From: Cupriavidus taiwanensis LMG 19424
GTDB taxonomy: Bacteria > Pseudomonadota > Gammaproteobacteria > Burkholderiales > Burkholderiaceae
Reading direction: 5' to 3'
Length of the DNA: 64,000 nt
NCBI RefSeq assembly: GCF_000069785.1
Contig: NC_010528.1
Span: 3,073,501-3,137,500, forward strand
Position 1 is the stretch's first letter, and each line of letters starts with the position of its first letter. Below the pieces are notes generated by a model that worked only from the letters and a program-made list of their open reading frames with translations, searched no databases and was not told where the DNA came from. This document shows, piece by piece, positions 63,899 through 64,000 of this stretch. The translations under genes were made by a program, and so were the position numbers.

Positions 63899-64000
<102 letters not shown>

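Overview
The window is a GC-rich, densely packed piece of a betaproteobacterial chromosome, most likely Cupriavidus or a close relative in the Burkholderiaceae. The evidence is the codon use, the order tRNA-Tyr/Gly/Thr-tuf-tRNA-Trp-secE-nusG, System II cytochrome c maturation genes next to a cytochrome c4 gene, and an rRNA spacer carrying tRNA-Ile and tRNA-Ala. The genus is an inference from gene content and was not tested by a search.

Left part (1-18308), envelope, redox and biosynthesis genes: the 3' part of a class A penicillin-binding protein gene (mrcA); cyaY facing lptM-lysA; msrP-msrQ for periplasmic methionine sulfoxide repair; a lipoprotein/ECF sigma factor/anti-sigma cluster; cytochrome c4 followed by resB and ccsA (System II haem attachment); engB, hemB and a CorA-like transporter on the plus strand; and cutA-dsbD. 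DsbD could supply the periplasmic reductant used by the cytochrome c genes.

Middle and right part (18434-58196), the ribosomal protein, translation factor and RNA polymerase block, nearly all on the minus strand. In transcription order it runs secE, nusG, rplK, rplA, rplJ, rplL, rpoB, rpoC; then recQ; then rpsL, rpsG, fusA, tuf, rpsJ; then rplC to rpsQ; rplN to secY-rpmJ; and rpsM, rpsK, rpsD, rpoA, rplQ. Good sigma70-type promoters are visible before rpsL, rplC and rplN, and before the tRNA-Tyr/tuf unit. Many spacers hold strong GC-rich hairpins, some shaped as terminators or attenuators.

The main surprise is at 33061-38224. The S10 operon is cut between rpsJ and rplC by a five-gene catabolic cassette: a divergent AraC-type regulator, a dienelactone-hydrolase/SnoaL fusion, a short-chain dehydrogenase, a StyA-like FAD monooxygenase and a small flavin reductase. 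Order and composition match the indole-to-anthranilate (iif/ind) clusters I recall from Acinetobacter and Cupriavidus. A bidirectional terminator closes the rpsJ side, and rplC has its own promoter and structured leader on the other side.

Right end (58256-64000): tRNA-Trp, a second almost identical tuf gene, tRNA-Thr, tRNA-Gly, tRNA-Tyr, and an rRNA operon on the minus strand (5S, complete 23S, tRNA-Ala, tRNA-Ile and the 3' end of 16S, which leaves the window). No CRISPR array, prophage or insertion sequence was seen.
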